Part shown: positions 24,082 to 31,888 of the stretch, in pieces | How the letters are laid out: the number at the start of each line of letters is the position of its first letter | Numbering within the stretch: the first letter of the stretch is position 1 | NCBI RefSeq assembly: GCF_013822795.1 | Contig: NZ_PNLB01000003.1 | Span: forward strand, 212,270-276,269 | DNA length: 64,000 bases | Reading direction: 5' to 3' | From: Phenylobacterium sp. | GTDB lineage: Bacteria > Pseudomonadota > Alphaproteobacteria > Caulobacterales > Caulobacteraceae | The notes under the pieces: model-generated | Seen by the model: the letters and a program-made list of their open reading frames with translations, nothing else | Told to the model about the DNA's origin: nothing | Databases searched by the model: none | Program-made: the position numbers and the translations under genes

Positions 24082-26778
24082 GTGCCGGAAAGAGCTGCCA
24101 AGTCGCCGCCCTCGGAGCTGAGGGCCAGGGTTCGGGTTTTGGGCCGCGTGCTGGGGGACGTGATCAAATCCCAGGACGGCCAGACGCTGTTCGACCGCAT
24201 CGAGGACATCCGCAAAACCTCCGTCGCATTCCATCGCGAAGGCGGGGCGGCGAACGCTGCGCTGCTGGAGGAGCGGCTGCGCAGCCTGGACCTGCGCGAG
24301 ACGGTGCGCTTCGCCCACTCGTTCGCGTGCTTCCTGCAGATCACCAACATCGCCGAGGACTATGTTCAGCGCCGCAAGGCCGGCGACCCGCGCCCCGACA
24401 ACCTGGCCGGCAGCCTGGAGGCGCTGGCCAAGGAAGGCGTCTCGACGGCGCAGGTCGCCAAGATGCTGCAGACAGCGTTCATCGCCCCGGTGATCACCGC
24501 CCACCCGACCGAGGTGCGGCGCAAGAGCGTGCTGGACCGCACCGGCGCCATCGCCGCGGCGCTGAGCGCCCTGGAGCAGGCGAACGGCGAAGCTGCGCGG
24601 CACGACCGCGAGCTGGAGCTGCTGCGCGAAGTGGCGATCTTCTGGCGCACCCGGCTGCTGCGCGGCGTTCGCCTGGGTGTAATCGATGAGATCGAGACCG
24701 CAGTCTCGTATTTCGAGCGCAGCTTCCTGGCCGAGCTGCCCAAGCTCTACGCCCGCTGGACCCGCCAGTTGGACGCCCAGCTGCCCAGCTTCCTGCGCAT
24801 CGGCTCGTGGGTCGGCGGCGACCGCGACGGCAATCCGTTCGTCACCGATGCGGTCCAGCGCCAGGCGTTCGCCCGCCAGTCGCAGGCCGCGCTGCTGAAC
24901 TATCTGGAACGGATCCACGCCCTGGGCGCAGAGCTGTCGCTGTCCAGCACCCTGGCCCAGGTGACGCCGGCGCTGCAGGCGCTGGCGGACGCTTCGGGCG
25001 ACGTCTCGCCGCAGCGCGGCGACGAGCCCTATCGCCGGGCGCTGCGCGGCGTCTATGCGCGCTTGGCGGCGACCTATCCGATCCTGACCGGCGAGGCCCC
25101 GCCCCGCCCCTCGCCGCTGGCTGCCGCGCCCTACGCCAACGCCCAGGCGCTGAAGGCCGACCTGCAGACCATCCTCGACAGCTTGGTCGCCAACCACGGC
25201 GACACCTTCGCGAACGGCCCGCTGCCCGAGCTGATCCGGGCGGTCGATTGCTTCGGCTTCCACCTGGCGACGCTGGACCTGCGCCAGAACTCGGCGGTCC
25301 ACGCGCGCACGATCGCCGAGCTGATGGCGGTGGCCGGTGTCTGCCCCGACTATCAGGCGCTGGACGAACAGACCCGCCAGGACCTGCTGCTCTCGGAGCT
25401 GGCGCACGGTCGGCTGCTCTACTCGCCCTATGCCGAATACAGCGAGGAGACCCGCCGCGAGTACGCGGTGCTGGCCCAGGCGGCGCGCTCGCGCCAGCAG
25501 TACGGCCGCCAGGCGATCGTCGCCTACATCGTCTCCAACACCACCTCGGTCTCGGACCTGCTGGAGGTCTACATCCTGCTCAAGGAGGTCGGCCTGTTCC
25601 ATCCGGGCCGGACCCCGCGCACCGAAGTGTTCGCCGAGCCGCTGTTCGAAACCATCGGCGACCTGCGCGCCGCGCCGGAGACGATGCGCGAGTACCTGTC
25701 GCTGCCGCTGATCAAGTCGCTGCTGGCCGAGGGCCGGCTGCAGGAAGTGATGATCGGCTATTCGGACTCCAATAAGGACGGCAGCTACCTGACTTCGACC
25801 TGGGAACTGCACCAGGCCTCGCGGGCGCTGCTGGCCACCACCGAGGCGATGGGCCTTCGCCTGCAGCTGTTCCACGGCCGCGGCGGCACGGTCGGCCGCG
25901 GCGGCGGCTCGAGCTACGAGGCGCTGCTGGCCCAGCCCGAAGGCACCGTGCGCGGCCGCATCCGCATCACCGAGCAGGGCGAAGTCGTCGCCAACAAGTA
26001 CGCCGACCCGCAGCTGGCCGACCAGAGCCTGGAGACCATCACCGCCGGCGTGGTGCTGGCCTCGCTGCGCAAGGCCTCGGCCGAACGGCAGGGCGAGAAG
26101 CACGCCCCGGTGCTGGACAAGCTGTCCCAGGCCTCGATGGAGGCCTATCGCAACCTGGTCTACGAAACCCCTGGATTCGTGGACTATTTCTATGGCGCCA
26201 CGCCGCTGACCGAGATCGTCGAGCTGAACATCGGCAGCCGGCCGGCCTCGCGCCAGCCGACCCGCAGCATCGAGGGCCTGCGCGCCATCCCGTGGGTGTT
26301 CTCGTGGTCGCAATCGCGGACCATGCTGCCCGGCTGGTACGGCTTCGGCTCGGCCATCGAGGCGTCCGGCGCGTCGCTGAGCGAACTGAACGAACTGCAC
26401 GAAGCGTGGCCGTTCTTCGCCACGACGCTGGCCAACATGGAGATGGTGCTGGCCAAGAGCGACATGCTGATCGCCCGCCGCTATGCCGGCTTGGTCGAGG
26501 ACAAGGCCCTGGCGCAGACGATCTTCGGCCGTATCGAAGGCGAGTGGAACAAGACGGTCGAAGCGCTGCTGACCATCAGCGGCCAGAGCGCGCTGCTGGA
26601 CCGCCACCCGGACCTGGCCGAGGCGCTGCGCACCCGCCTGCCCTACATCGATCCGCTGAACCACCTGCAGATCGAGCTGATCCGCCGCCGCCGCGCCGGC
26701 GACGAGGCCGAGGCCGTCCGCGAGGGCATCCACCTGACCATCAACGGGGTCGCCGCCGGGCTGCGCAACAGCGGATAG
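24082..26778 (+). CDS. ppc: Phosphoenolpyruvate carboxylase
   Basis: The protein has 898 residues, the family's usual length, and starts with GTG at 24082. The catalytic motifs are present: ITAHPTEVRRKS (about 139-150, catalytic His), GYSDSNKDG (about 560), and FHGRGGTVGRGGGSSYEAL (about 599-617), the glycine-rich loop. It carboxylates PEP with bicarbonate to oxaloacetate, refilling the citric acid cycle. No phosphorylation site of the plant type is seen. It is transcribed with its neighbour or alone. Confidence 0.95.
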   Translation: MPERAAKSPPSELRARVRVLGRVLGDVIKSQDGQTLFDRIEDIRKTSVAFHREGGAANAALLEERLRSLDLRETVRFAHSFACFLQITNIAEDYVQRRKAGDPRPDNLAGSLEALAKEGVSTAQVAKMLQTAFIAPVITAHPTEVRRKSVLDRTGAIAAALSALEQANGEAARHDRELELLREVAIFWRTRLLRGVRLGVIDEIETAVSYFERSFLAELPKLYARWTRQLDAQLPSFLRIGSWVGGDRDGNPFVTDAVQRQAFARQSQAALLNYLERIHALGAELSLSSTLAQVTPALQALADASGDVSPQRGDEPYRRALRGVYARLAATYPILTGEAPPRPSPLAAAPYANAQALKADLQTILDSLVANHGDTFANGPLPELIRAVDCFGFHLATLDLRQNSAVHARTIAELMAVAGVCPDYQALDEQTRQDLLLSELAHGRLLYSPYAEYSEETRREYAVLAQAARSRQQYGRQAIVAYIVSNTTSVSDLLEVYILLKEVGLFHPGRTPRTEVFAEPLFETIGDLRAAPETMREYLSLPLIKSLLAEGRLQEVMIGYSDSNKDGSYLTSTWELHQASRALLATTEAMGLRLQLFHGRGGTVGRGGGSSYEALLAQPEGTVRGRIRITEQGEVVANKYADPQLADQSLETITAGVVLASLRKASAERQGEKHAPVLDKLSQASMEAYRNLVYETPGFVDYFYGATPLTEIVELNIGSRPASRQPTRSIEGLRAIPWVFSWSQSRTMLPGWYGFGSAIEASGASLSELNELHEAWPFFATTLANMEMVLAKSDMLIARRYAGLVEDKALAQTIFGRIEGEWNKTVEALLTISGQSALLDRHPDLAEALRTRLPYIDPLNHLQIELIRRRRAGDEAEAVREGIHLTINGVAAGLRNSG

Positions 26779-26876
26779 CCCCCGAGCGGGGCTATTTGTT
26801 CGACCCGCGCGGCGACGGCGCCTATGGTCGCTGGTCAGGCCCGCTTTGGCCGTGTTTCCAGGCTGAGGGGGCGCCC

Positions 26877-27284
26877 ATGTTCGACAACCTTCCCGACATT
26901 CTGCTGCGTCACCGGCGGATCGTCGGACTGCTCGCTATCGCCGTCGCCATCGCGACCTGGGGCGTCGATTGGGCGGGGCTCGTCTATCACTGCCCCTACT
27001 GCCGCACGCAGCGCACGGTGATCGGCCTGCTGGGGCTGCTGCTCCTGCTGCCGAACCCGGCCCATTGGATGGTCCGCTACCTGTCGGCGGTCTTCGCGAT
27101 CTTCGGCCTGTCGGTCGGCTCGACGCAGCACTTCCGTGGCTGGGCGAAGATCATGTCCGGCAAGTTCACCTGGGGCGAGCACTGGTACCTGAACGCCTGG
27201 ATGCTGTCGGGCTTTGCGATCCTGATCATCACGGCGCTGGTGCTGTTGATCTGGCGCTGGCGCAAGCCAGGCGCGTCTCACTAG
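26877..27284 (+). CDS. Four-helix membrane protein with a CPYC motif, DsbB-like
   Basis: The protein has 135 residues from the ATG at 26877 (MFDNLPDIL). Four membrane helices can be drawn (about 15-34, 49-62, 68-86 and 108-128). YHCPYCRTQRTVIG lies at the start of helix 2, as CxxC does in DsbB, which reoxidises DsbA with quinone. The second Cys pair of DsbB is absent, so either it works with a partner or it is a different thiol protein. A Trp-rich loop (GWAKIMSGKFTWGEHWYLNAW) separates helices 3 and 4. Confidence 0.6.
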   Translation: MFDNLPDILLRHRRIVGLLAIAVAIATWGVDWAGLVYHCPYCRTQRTVIGLLGLLLLLPNPAHWMVRYLSAVFAIFGLSVGSTQHFRGWAKIMSGKFTWGEHWYLNAWMLSGFAILIITALVLLIWRWRKPGASH

Positions 27285-27370
27285 GCGCCTCGCAGAATAA
27301 ATCGCGCGGCTGTCGGATCGGACGCCGCGCGAACGTCCTTTGGTCTGCACAACCCAAAGGAGGAAGTCCC

Positions 27371-27724
27371 ATGCCCTATGTCGACGGTTTCGTGCTCGCC
27401 GTGCCGAAGGCCAAGATCGAGGCCTACAAGGACATCGCCCGCAACGCCGGTGACGTCTGGAAGGATCACGGCGCGCTGGCCTATGTCGAATGCATCGGCG
27501 ACGACACGCCCTATGGCGAGGTGACCTCGTTCCCGCGCGCCGTCCAGGCCAAGGACGACGAAGTCGTGGTGTTCTCGTGGATCGTCTACGCCTCGCGCGC
27601 CAGCCGCGACGAGATCAACGCCAAGGTCATGGCCGATCCGCGCATCAAGATGGATCCGGCCCTGATGCCGTTCGACGGCAAGCGGATGATTTTTGGCGGG
27701 TTCGAGAGCTTCGTCGAACTCTGA
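27371..27724 (+). CDS. DUF1428 family protein (YbaA-like)
   Basis: The protein has 117 residues and matches DUF1428: MPYVDGFVLAVPKAKIEAYK, WKDHGALAYVECIGDD, VVVFSWIVYASRASRDEIN and PFDGKRMIFGGFE. It has a dimeric alpha-beta-barrel (ferredoxin-like) fold in known structures, with no known activity. A strong Shine-Dalgarno sequence (AAAGGAGG) precedes the ATG. Confidence 0.9.
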   Translation: MPYVDGFVLAVPKAKIEAYKDIARNAGDVWKDHGALAYVECIGDDTPYGEVTSFPRAVQAKDDEVVVFSWIVYASRASRDEINAKVMADPRIKMDPALMPFDGKRMIFGGFESFVEL

Positions 27725-27878
27725 CCCCACAGGTGGCGCCCGCAGCCTACCTTGGGGTCGCGGGCGTTACATTCGTTTACGTTATTTTTCAAATACTTGT
27801 TGGCGCACACATATCAAAGCGCGCCATACCCGCGTCCATGAAGGCCGCTTCCCGGCGGCTTGTCAGGACGTGACGCAG

Positions 27879-28091
27879 ATGTTGAAGCACTTGCCGGCGA
27901 CGCTGGCTTTCGCCGTCGCCATGGCGGCCTCCGCCAGCCCGGCCGTTGGCGGCCAGGACGCCGCCGTGAGCGCCGCGCGCGCGGCCGAGGTGTCGATCAT
28001 CTGGAGCGCCATGATCCTGGGTTTCGTGAGCGCGGGCGCCCTGCTCCGTCATGACCGCCGGGCGCGCCGCGTACCGGCCCTGACCGCCTGA
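27879..28091 (+). CDS. Small secreted protein with a PEP-CTERM-like tail lacking PEP
   Basis: The product has 70 residues from the ATG at 27879, with AGGA 9-12 bases upstream. Residues 1-24 form a signal peptide (MLKHLPATLAFAVAMAAS). Residues 42-61 (W-S-A-M to R-R) align without a gap to the tail of the PEP-CTERM protein at 22274-23065: shared Trp, Met, Ile, Gly-Phe, Gly, Arg and Arg-Arg at the same spacing. The PEP triplet itself is missing (AEVSIIW). Only about 17 residues lie between signal and tail. The upstream region is AT-rich. It may be a minimal anchor protein or a degenerate member. Confidence 0.6.
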   Translation: MLKHLPATLAFAVAMAASASPAVGGQDAAVSAARAAEVSIIWSAMILGFVSAGALLRHDRRARRVPALTA

Positions 28092-28150
28092 TAACACGCG
28101 CCAGCGACCCGCCGAGTTCTGGGGGCGAGCCTTTCGGGGCGCGCTCGCGG

Positions 28151-28217
28151 GGCGACGGGGAGCCGCGGGAACCCGCCAGACGGGTTCACCCAGCCCCCCC
28201 GCGGCTCCCCGTACGCC
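28151..28217. repeat. Large two-step inverted repeat, no gene
   Basis: ACGGGGAGCCGCGGG (28155-28169) pairs perfectly with CCCGCGGCTCCCCGT (28198-28212). The stem extends to 28151 and 28217 with one bulged base, and an inner hairpin GAACCCG/CGGGTTC (28169-28175, 28181-28187) fills the loop. It lies between convergent genes. There is no T-run on either side, so it may be a REP-like element, a transcript-end structure or a cruciform. Confidence 0.6.
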
Positions 28218-28280
28218 AAAGTTGGAGGCCTCGGCCGAAGGCAGACGTCTGGAAGGTCCAAAGTGGGTGGTTAGCCGACA

Positions 28281-28652
28281 TCAATCCACCCGATTGGCGA
28301 CCTGCACTCGGACGGGGACGACGCTGCCCCCCACCTTCGCGCCGGATGCCGACGTGAACACCCGCGCGGTCTGCGCCTCGATCATCAGGCTTGGACCGGA
28401 CCACTGTATGTTGAGGGCGGGGCTCACCTTGTCGGCGACAAAGATTGGTTCGCCTTTTGGGTTCGCGCCATGCGGTACGATGTAGACCCAATCGACAAAG
28501 CCCACGGTCGCGCCGGTCTTAGGCTGCGCATGCACCGCATCCAGTCGTCCATCCGGGCTAGGTAGGCGGGCGAGAACATCCACTCGTGGCGAGCAGGCCG
28601 CAAGTAACGAGCAGCCGAAAAGCACCGTAGCGGGCACAAATTGGTGGAGCAT
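28281..28652 (-). CDS. Putative lipoprotein, unknown function
   Basis: The protein has 123 residues from the ATG at 28652 (MLHQFVPATVLFGCSLL). The lipobox LLAACS places the mature Cys at about residue 20, so it should be lipid-anchored. The mature part has strands such as GFVDWVYIVPHGANPKGEPIFVADK and SLMIEAQTARVF. No family is recognised. An in-frame ATG at 28685 would put a poor extension before the signal. Confidence 0.65.
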   Translation of the reverse strand: MLHQFVPATVLFGCSLLAACSPRVDVLARLPSPDGRLDAVHAQPKTGATVGFVDWVYIVPHGANPKGEPIFVADKVSPALNIQWSGPSLMIEAQTARVFTSASGAKVGGSVVPVRVQVANRVD

Positions 28653-28754
28653 GGTTACGACCTTAGCCGCAGGTCCACGGGCCACAAGCCAATGTTCTGA
28701 TCGTCCGCAATGGGTCGATTGCGGTCGCGGACCTGATCGCCGACGGCGGACGCC

Positions 28755-29306
28755 CTACGCCAACCCCAACATGCGGCGCGCCGCCGGCGGCGCTTCGGCG
28801 ACGCGCCAGGCTTCGACGTTGTCCTTGGTCTGCTGCAGCTGACGTTCCCAGACCTTCTCGGACGTCTGGTAGTTGATGTCGTACCTGGCGGCCTTGCGGA
28901 ACTCGACGAACTCGACGCCGTCCTCGAGCGTCTCGAAGGTGTAGACCGCGCCGGCGGGAACGAACATGCCGTCCCCGGCCCTCAGAACTTCGCTGCCGTA
29001 CTGAAGGGCGCCGGAGATGACGTAGTAGAGGCAATCGGCGCTGTGGCTGTGGCGGGGCAAGGGGAAGCCCTGTTTGAACCACGCGTAGGTCAGGCTGAGG
29101 CCAAGCTCCTCACTGGAGAACAGCACCTTGACGACGTTGCCGCCTTCGTAGCCCGCCTCGACGACGTTCTGCAGGCCGCGGGCCTGGATGTCGTTCATGG
29201 GCGCGAACTGCATCGCCTCAAGGAGGTGCTTGCCCTCCTCGGCCCGATAGATGGTGATTTTCCTGGCCGGGCCCGCGGCGCCCTCGACCTGAGTTGCTTC
29301 CGTCAT
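28755..29306 (-). CDS. Cupin-domain protein
   Basis: The protein has 183 residues. The cupin core is KQGFPLPRHSHSADCLYYVISGALQYG (about 78-104) and GDGMFVPAGAVYTFETLEDGVEFVEF. His residues in PRHSHSADC could bind metal; the usual second-motif His is replaced (PAGAVY), so metal binding is uncertain. The product may be a small-molecule-binding or lyase-type protein. It is the leftmost gene of the catabolic region. Confidence 0.8.
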   Translation of the reverse strand: MTEATQVEGAAGPARKITIYRAEEGKHLLEAMQFAPMNDIQARGLQNVVEAGYEGGNVVKVLFSSEELGLSLTYAWFKQGFPLPRHSHSADCLYYVISGALQYGSEVLRAGDGMFVPAGAVYTFETLEDGVEFVEFRKAARYDINYQTSEKVWERQLQQTKDNVEAWRVAEAPPAARRMLGLA

Positions 29307-29412
29307 GGCGTCACTCCCTGGGCTGCTTGAGCCATCGCACGTGGCTCTTGCGCCAAATCTCAGAGCGCGCGCCGCGCCGTTGTCAACGAACCCGCAGCCG
29401 CGGACACGAAAA

Positions 29413-29440
29413 AGCCGGCGCCAGGGGAACGGCGCCGGCT
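29413..29440 (-). terminator. Terminator after the second TonB receptor
   Basis: AGCCGGCGCC (29413-29422) and GGCGCCGGCT (29431-29440) form a 10-bp stem; on the minus strand it is followed by a T-run (AAAAA at 29409-29413 on the plus strand). It lies 28 bp after the receptor stop. Confidence 0.85.
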
Positions 29441-29467
29441 CAGTCGTCAGCCCCGGGAGGCGGGCTG

Positions 29468-31690
29468 CTAGAACTCGTACTTCAGGTCCACGCCGTAGGT
29501 CTTGGGCGGGGCGTAGTAGTTCATCAGATCGCCGAAGAAGGTCTGGGCCGCGACGGCGTAGAGTTCGTCAGTGAGGTTCTTGCCCCACACCGTGACCGAC
29601 CAGGCCGCACCGGGCGGTTGGACGCGGAGCGAGGCGTCCCACAGGCCGAACGGCTCCTGGGCAAAGGTGTTGGCCGGCGTCCAGTAGCTCTTGCCCTGCT
29701 TGGTGTAGTTGGTCTGCAGGCTGAAGGCCTGGTCCCACTCGCCGATGCCGAACACGTAGTTGGCGCCGATGTCGAACTTGTACTCCGGCGAGCGCTGGAT
29801 CTGGTTGCCCGAGAACACCACCCCGGCCCCGTCGACGAAGTTCTTGTACTTGGCGTCGAGCCACGAGCCCGAGGCGGTCAGGGTCAGGTCCTCGTTGACC
29901 GCCCAGGTGCCTTCGGCTTCCAGGCCCTTGATCTCGGCGGTGCCGGCGTTGCTGGTGATCAGGCAGAGGCATTCCAGGACCAGCTGCTGGGACTGCAGGT
30001 CCTTGTAGTCCATCTTGAAGGCGGCGAGGTTCAGCCGCACCCGGCGGTCGAACAGGTCCGACTTCACGCCGATCTCGTAGTTGGTGGCCTTTTCCGGGTC
30101 ATAGCCGATGGCGGCGGCCGCGGCGGTCGACGGCAGGTGGTCCCAGCCGCCGCCCTTGAAGCCCTTGGCGACGCTGCCGTAGATCATGACGTTGTCGTTG
30201 GGGCGGTACTCGATGATCCCCTGCGGGGTCAGGGCGTTCCAGTCCTTGCCGTAGTTGACGGTGAAGGACTGGCCCTTGGCCAGCACCAGGGCCGCCACGC
30301 AGAGGCCGTCGCCGCCGTCCTCGAGACACTGGGCCAGGCGCGTGCCGCTCTTGTCGTCCATGGTGTAGCGCAGGCCGACCGTGGCCTTGAGCTGGTCGGT
30401 GAACTTGTAGCCGACCTGGCCGAAGACCGCGGACGTCTTGAGGTCGGCCTTGTTGGTGTAGAGGAAGGTGCCGCTGAGCGCCGGGATCGCCGTGTAGGTG
30501 GTGGCGACGTTGGAGTCGTAGCGCGTAACGTCGTCGCTCTGGTGGAACGCCCCGATGATCCAGTCGAAGCGGCTGTCAGGATTGTCCGACACCAGCCGCA
30601 GTTCCTGGCTGATCGTCTCAGGCTTCTCGGTGGTCGAATAGAAGGTGTCGGCCAGGCCGGGAGGCGAGCCGATGCCCAGCTGATTGAAGCCCATCACGCC
30701 CTTGGACGAGCGGTAGCCGGTGATCGAGGTCAGCTTGGCGCCCTCGAACACGCCCCAATCGACGCGCAGCATGGCCCCGCGGGTGATCCGGCGGCTGTAC
30801 TCATGCTCTGGGCTGGTGCCGTCGCGCGGGCCGAGGCCCCGCGCCGCGCGCCAGGCCGCAACCACGCCGGTGCCGGCGGCGAACGGGTCGTCGGTCATCA
30901 CCCGCGCCGTGCCGTCGGTCTCATCCCGGCCGTAGTCAAACGTCGCCAGCACCTGAAGGTCGGCGTCTGGCGCGCGATACAGCAGCTCGCCGCGCCCCTG
31001 ATAGGACTTCAGGTTGTCCATGTCGCCGCCGAGGATGACGTTCTGGCTGTAGCCCGAGCGGTTGCGGACCTGGAAGGCGACACGGCCGGCCAGGTCGTCG
31101 GTCAGCGGCCCGGTCACGTAGCCGTTGGCCATCACCGAGTCGTAGTTGCCGAACGAGACGGTGGTCGCCCCGGACGGGTCGAACTTGGGCTTGGCGGTGA
31201 TGACGCTGATCGCGCCGCCGACCACGTTCTTGCCCAGCAGCACGCCCTGCGGGCCGCGGATCACCTCGACCCGCTCCAGGTCGTAGAAGTCGGTGAAGGC
31301 CGAGCCCATCCGCGAGAGGTAGACTTCGTCGACGAACATCCCGACCGACGGCTCGGCGGTGGCGTCGAGGATCCGCACGCTGGTCACGCCGCGGATGCTG
31401 AGCTCCTTGCCCAGGGCCGAGCTCTCAGTCATCGAGAACGACGGCACCGTGGTCGACAGCGAGCTGAGATCGACGATGCGGCTGCGTTCCAGCGCCTGCT
31501 CGGTGATCGCGCTGATCGCCGAGGGGACGTCCTGCAGCTTCCGCTCGCGGCGGTCGGCGGTGACGATCACTTCCTCGACGGCGACGGGCCGGGCGCTGGC
31601 GGCCGGCGCGGTCTGGGCGACCGCCGTGGTCCCGGTCGAAAGCGCCCCGACGGCGCAGGTAGCCAACAGAATGAGCGCTTGCCTGGTCAT
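29468..31690 (-). CDS. TonB-dependent outer-membrane receptor, catabolic cluster
   Basis: The protein has 740 residues from the ATG at 31690 (MTRQALILLATCAVG). The open frame runs much further upstream but there it is only the antisense of the MFS gene. A signal peptide ends near AVAQ, then a TonB-box-like VEEVIVTADRRERK, the plug (VPSAISAITEQ, LSIRGVTSVRI, VEVIRGPQGVLLGKNVVGGAISV) and a barrel ending in Phe (LKYEF). It resembles the receptors of sphingomonads and caulobacters that take up hydrophobic or aromatic compounds rather than iron. Two copies of the cluster's direct-repeat motif lie between it and the divergent MFS gene. Confidence 0.88.
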   Translation of the reverse strand: MTRQALILLATCAVGALSTGTTAVAQTAPAASARPVAVEEVIVTADRRERKLQDVPSAISAITEQALERSRIVDLSSLSTTVPSFSMTESSALGKELSIRGVTSVRILDATAEPSVGMFVDEVYLSRMGSAFTDFYDLERVEVIRGPQGVLLGKNVVGGAISVITAKPKFDPSGATTVSFGNYDSVMANGYVTGPLTDDLAGRVAFQVRNRSGYSQNVILGGDMDNLKSYQGRGELLYRAPDADLQVLATFDYGRDETDGTARVMTDDPFAAGTGVVAAWRAARGLGPRDGTSPEHEYSRRITRGAMLRVDWGVFEGAKLTSITGYRSSKGVMGFNQLGIGSPPGLADTFYSTTEKPETISQELRLVSDNPDSRFDWIIGAFHQSDDVTRYDSNVATTYTAIPALSGTFLYTNKADLKTSAVFGQVGYKFTDQLKATVGLRYTMDDKSGTRLAQCLEDGGDGLCVAALVLAKGQSFTVNYGKDWNALTPQGIIEYRPNDNVMIYGSVAKGFKGGGWDHLPSTAAAAAIGYDPEKATNYEIGVKSDLFDRRVRLNLAAFKMDYKDLQSQQLVLECLCLITSNAGTAEIKGLEAEGTWAVNEDLTLTASGSWLDAKYKNFVDGAGVVFSGNQIQRSPEYKFDIGANYVFGIGEWDQAFSLQTNYTKQGKSYWTPANTFAQEPFGLWDASLRVQPPGAAWSVTVWGKNLTDELYAVAAQTFFGDLMNYYAPPKTYGVDLKYEF

Positions 31691-31757
31691 TGAGTTTCCC
31701 CCGTACGTGCAGCGCCGCCGGCGCCGATCCACTGGGCTCTGCGGCCCGTGACGAGAG

Positions 31758-31777
31758 ACTTGCATTACTGAACTGAA
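31758..31777 (+). promoter_or_regulatory. Cluster direct-repeat motif, copy 1 (TonB receptor/MFS divergon)
   Basis: ACTTGCATTACTGAACTG: ACTTGCA at 31758-31764 and ACT at 31772-31774, 14 bp apart. It lies between the divergent starts at 31690 and 31889. CAAGT at 31783-31787 is an inverted partner of the first ACTTG. Confidence 0.55.
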
Positions 31778-31813
31778 CCGCACAAGTCCTTTTTTGAAAG
31801 TCTCATTAGATTG

Positions 31814-31833
31814 GCTTGCATTTTGATACCATC
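31814..31833 (+). promoter_or_regulatory. Cluster direct-repeat motif, copy 2 (TonB receptor/MFS divergon)
   Basis: GCTTGCATTTTGATACC: GCTTGCA at 31814-31820 and ACC at 31828-31830, with the same 14-bp pitch, 75 bp before the MFS start. Confidence 0.5.
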
Positions 31834-31888
31834 GAGGTGACGGTGCGGTCGACGCCGCGCAGACGGCGGTGCCATTGGGGGCCGGGTA

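Noticed and set aside
23914..26733. 939-residue minus-strand frame opposite ppc
   Set aside because: It is an antisense shadow; the plus strand carries all PEP carboxylase motifs.
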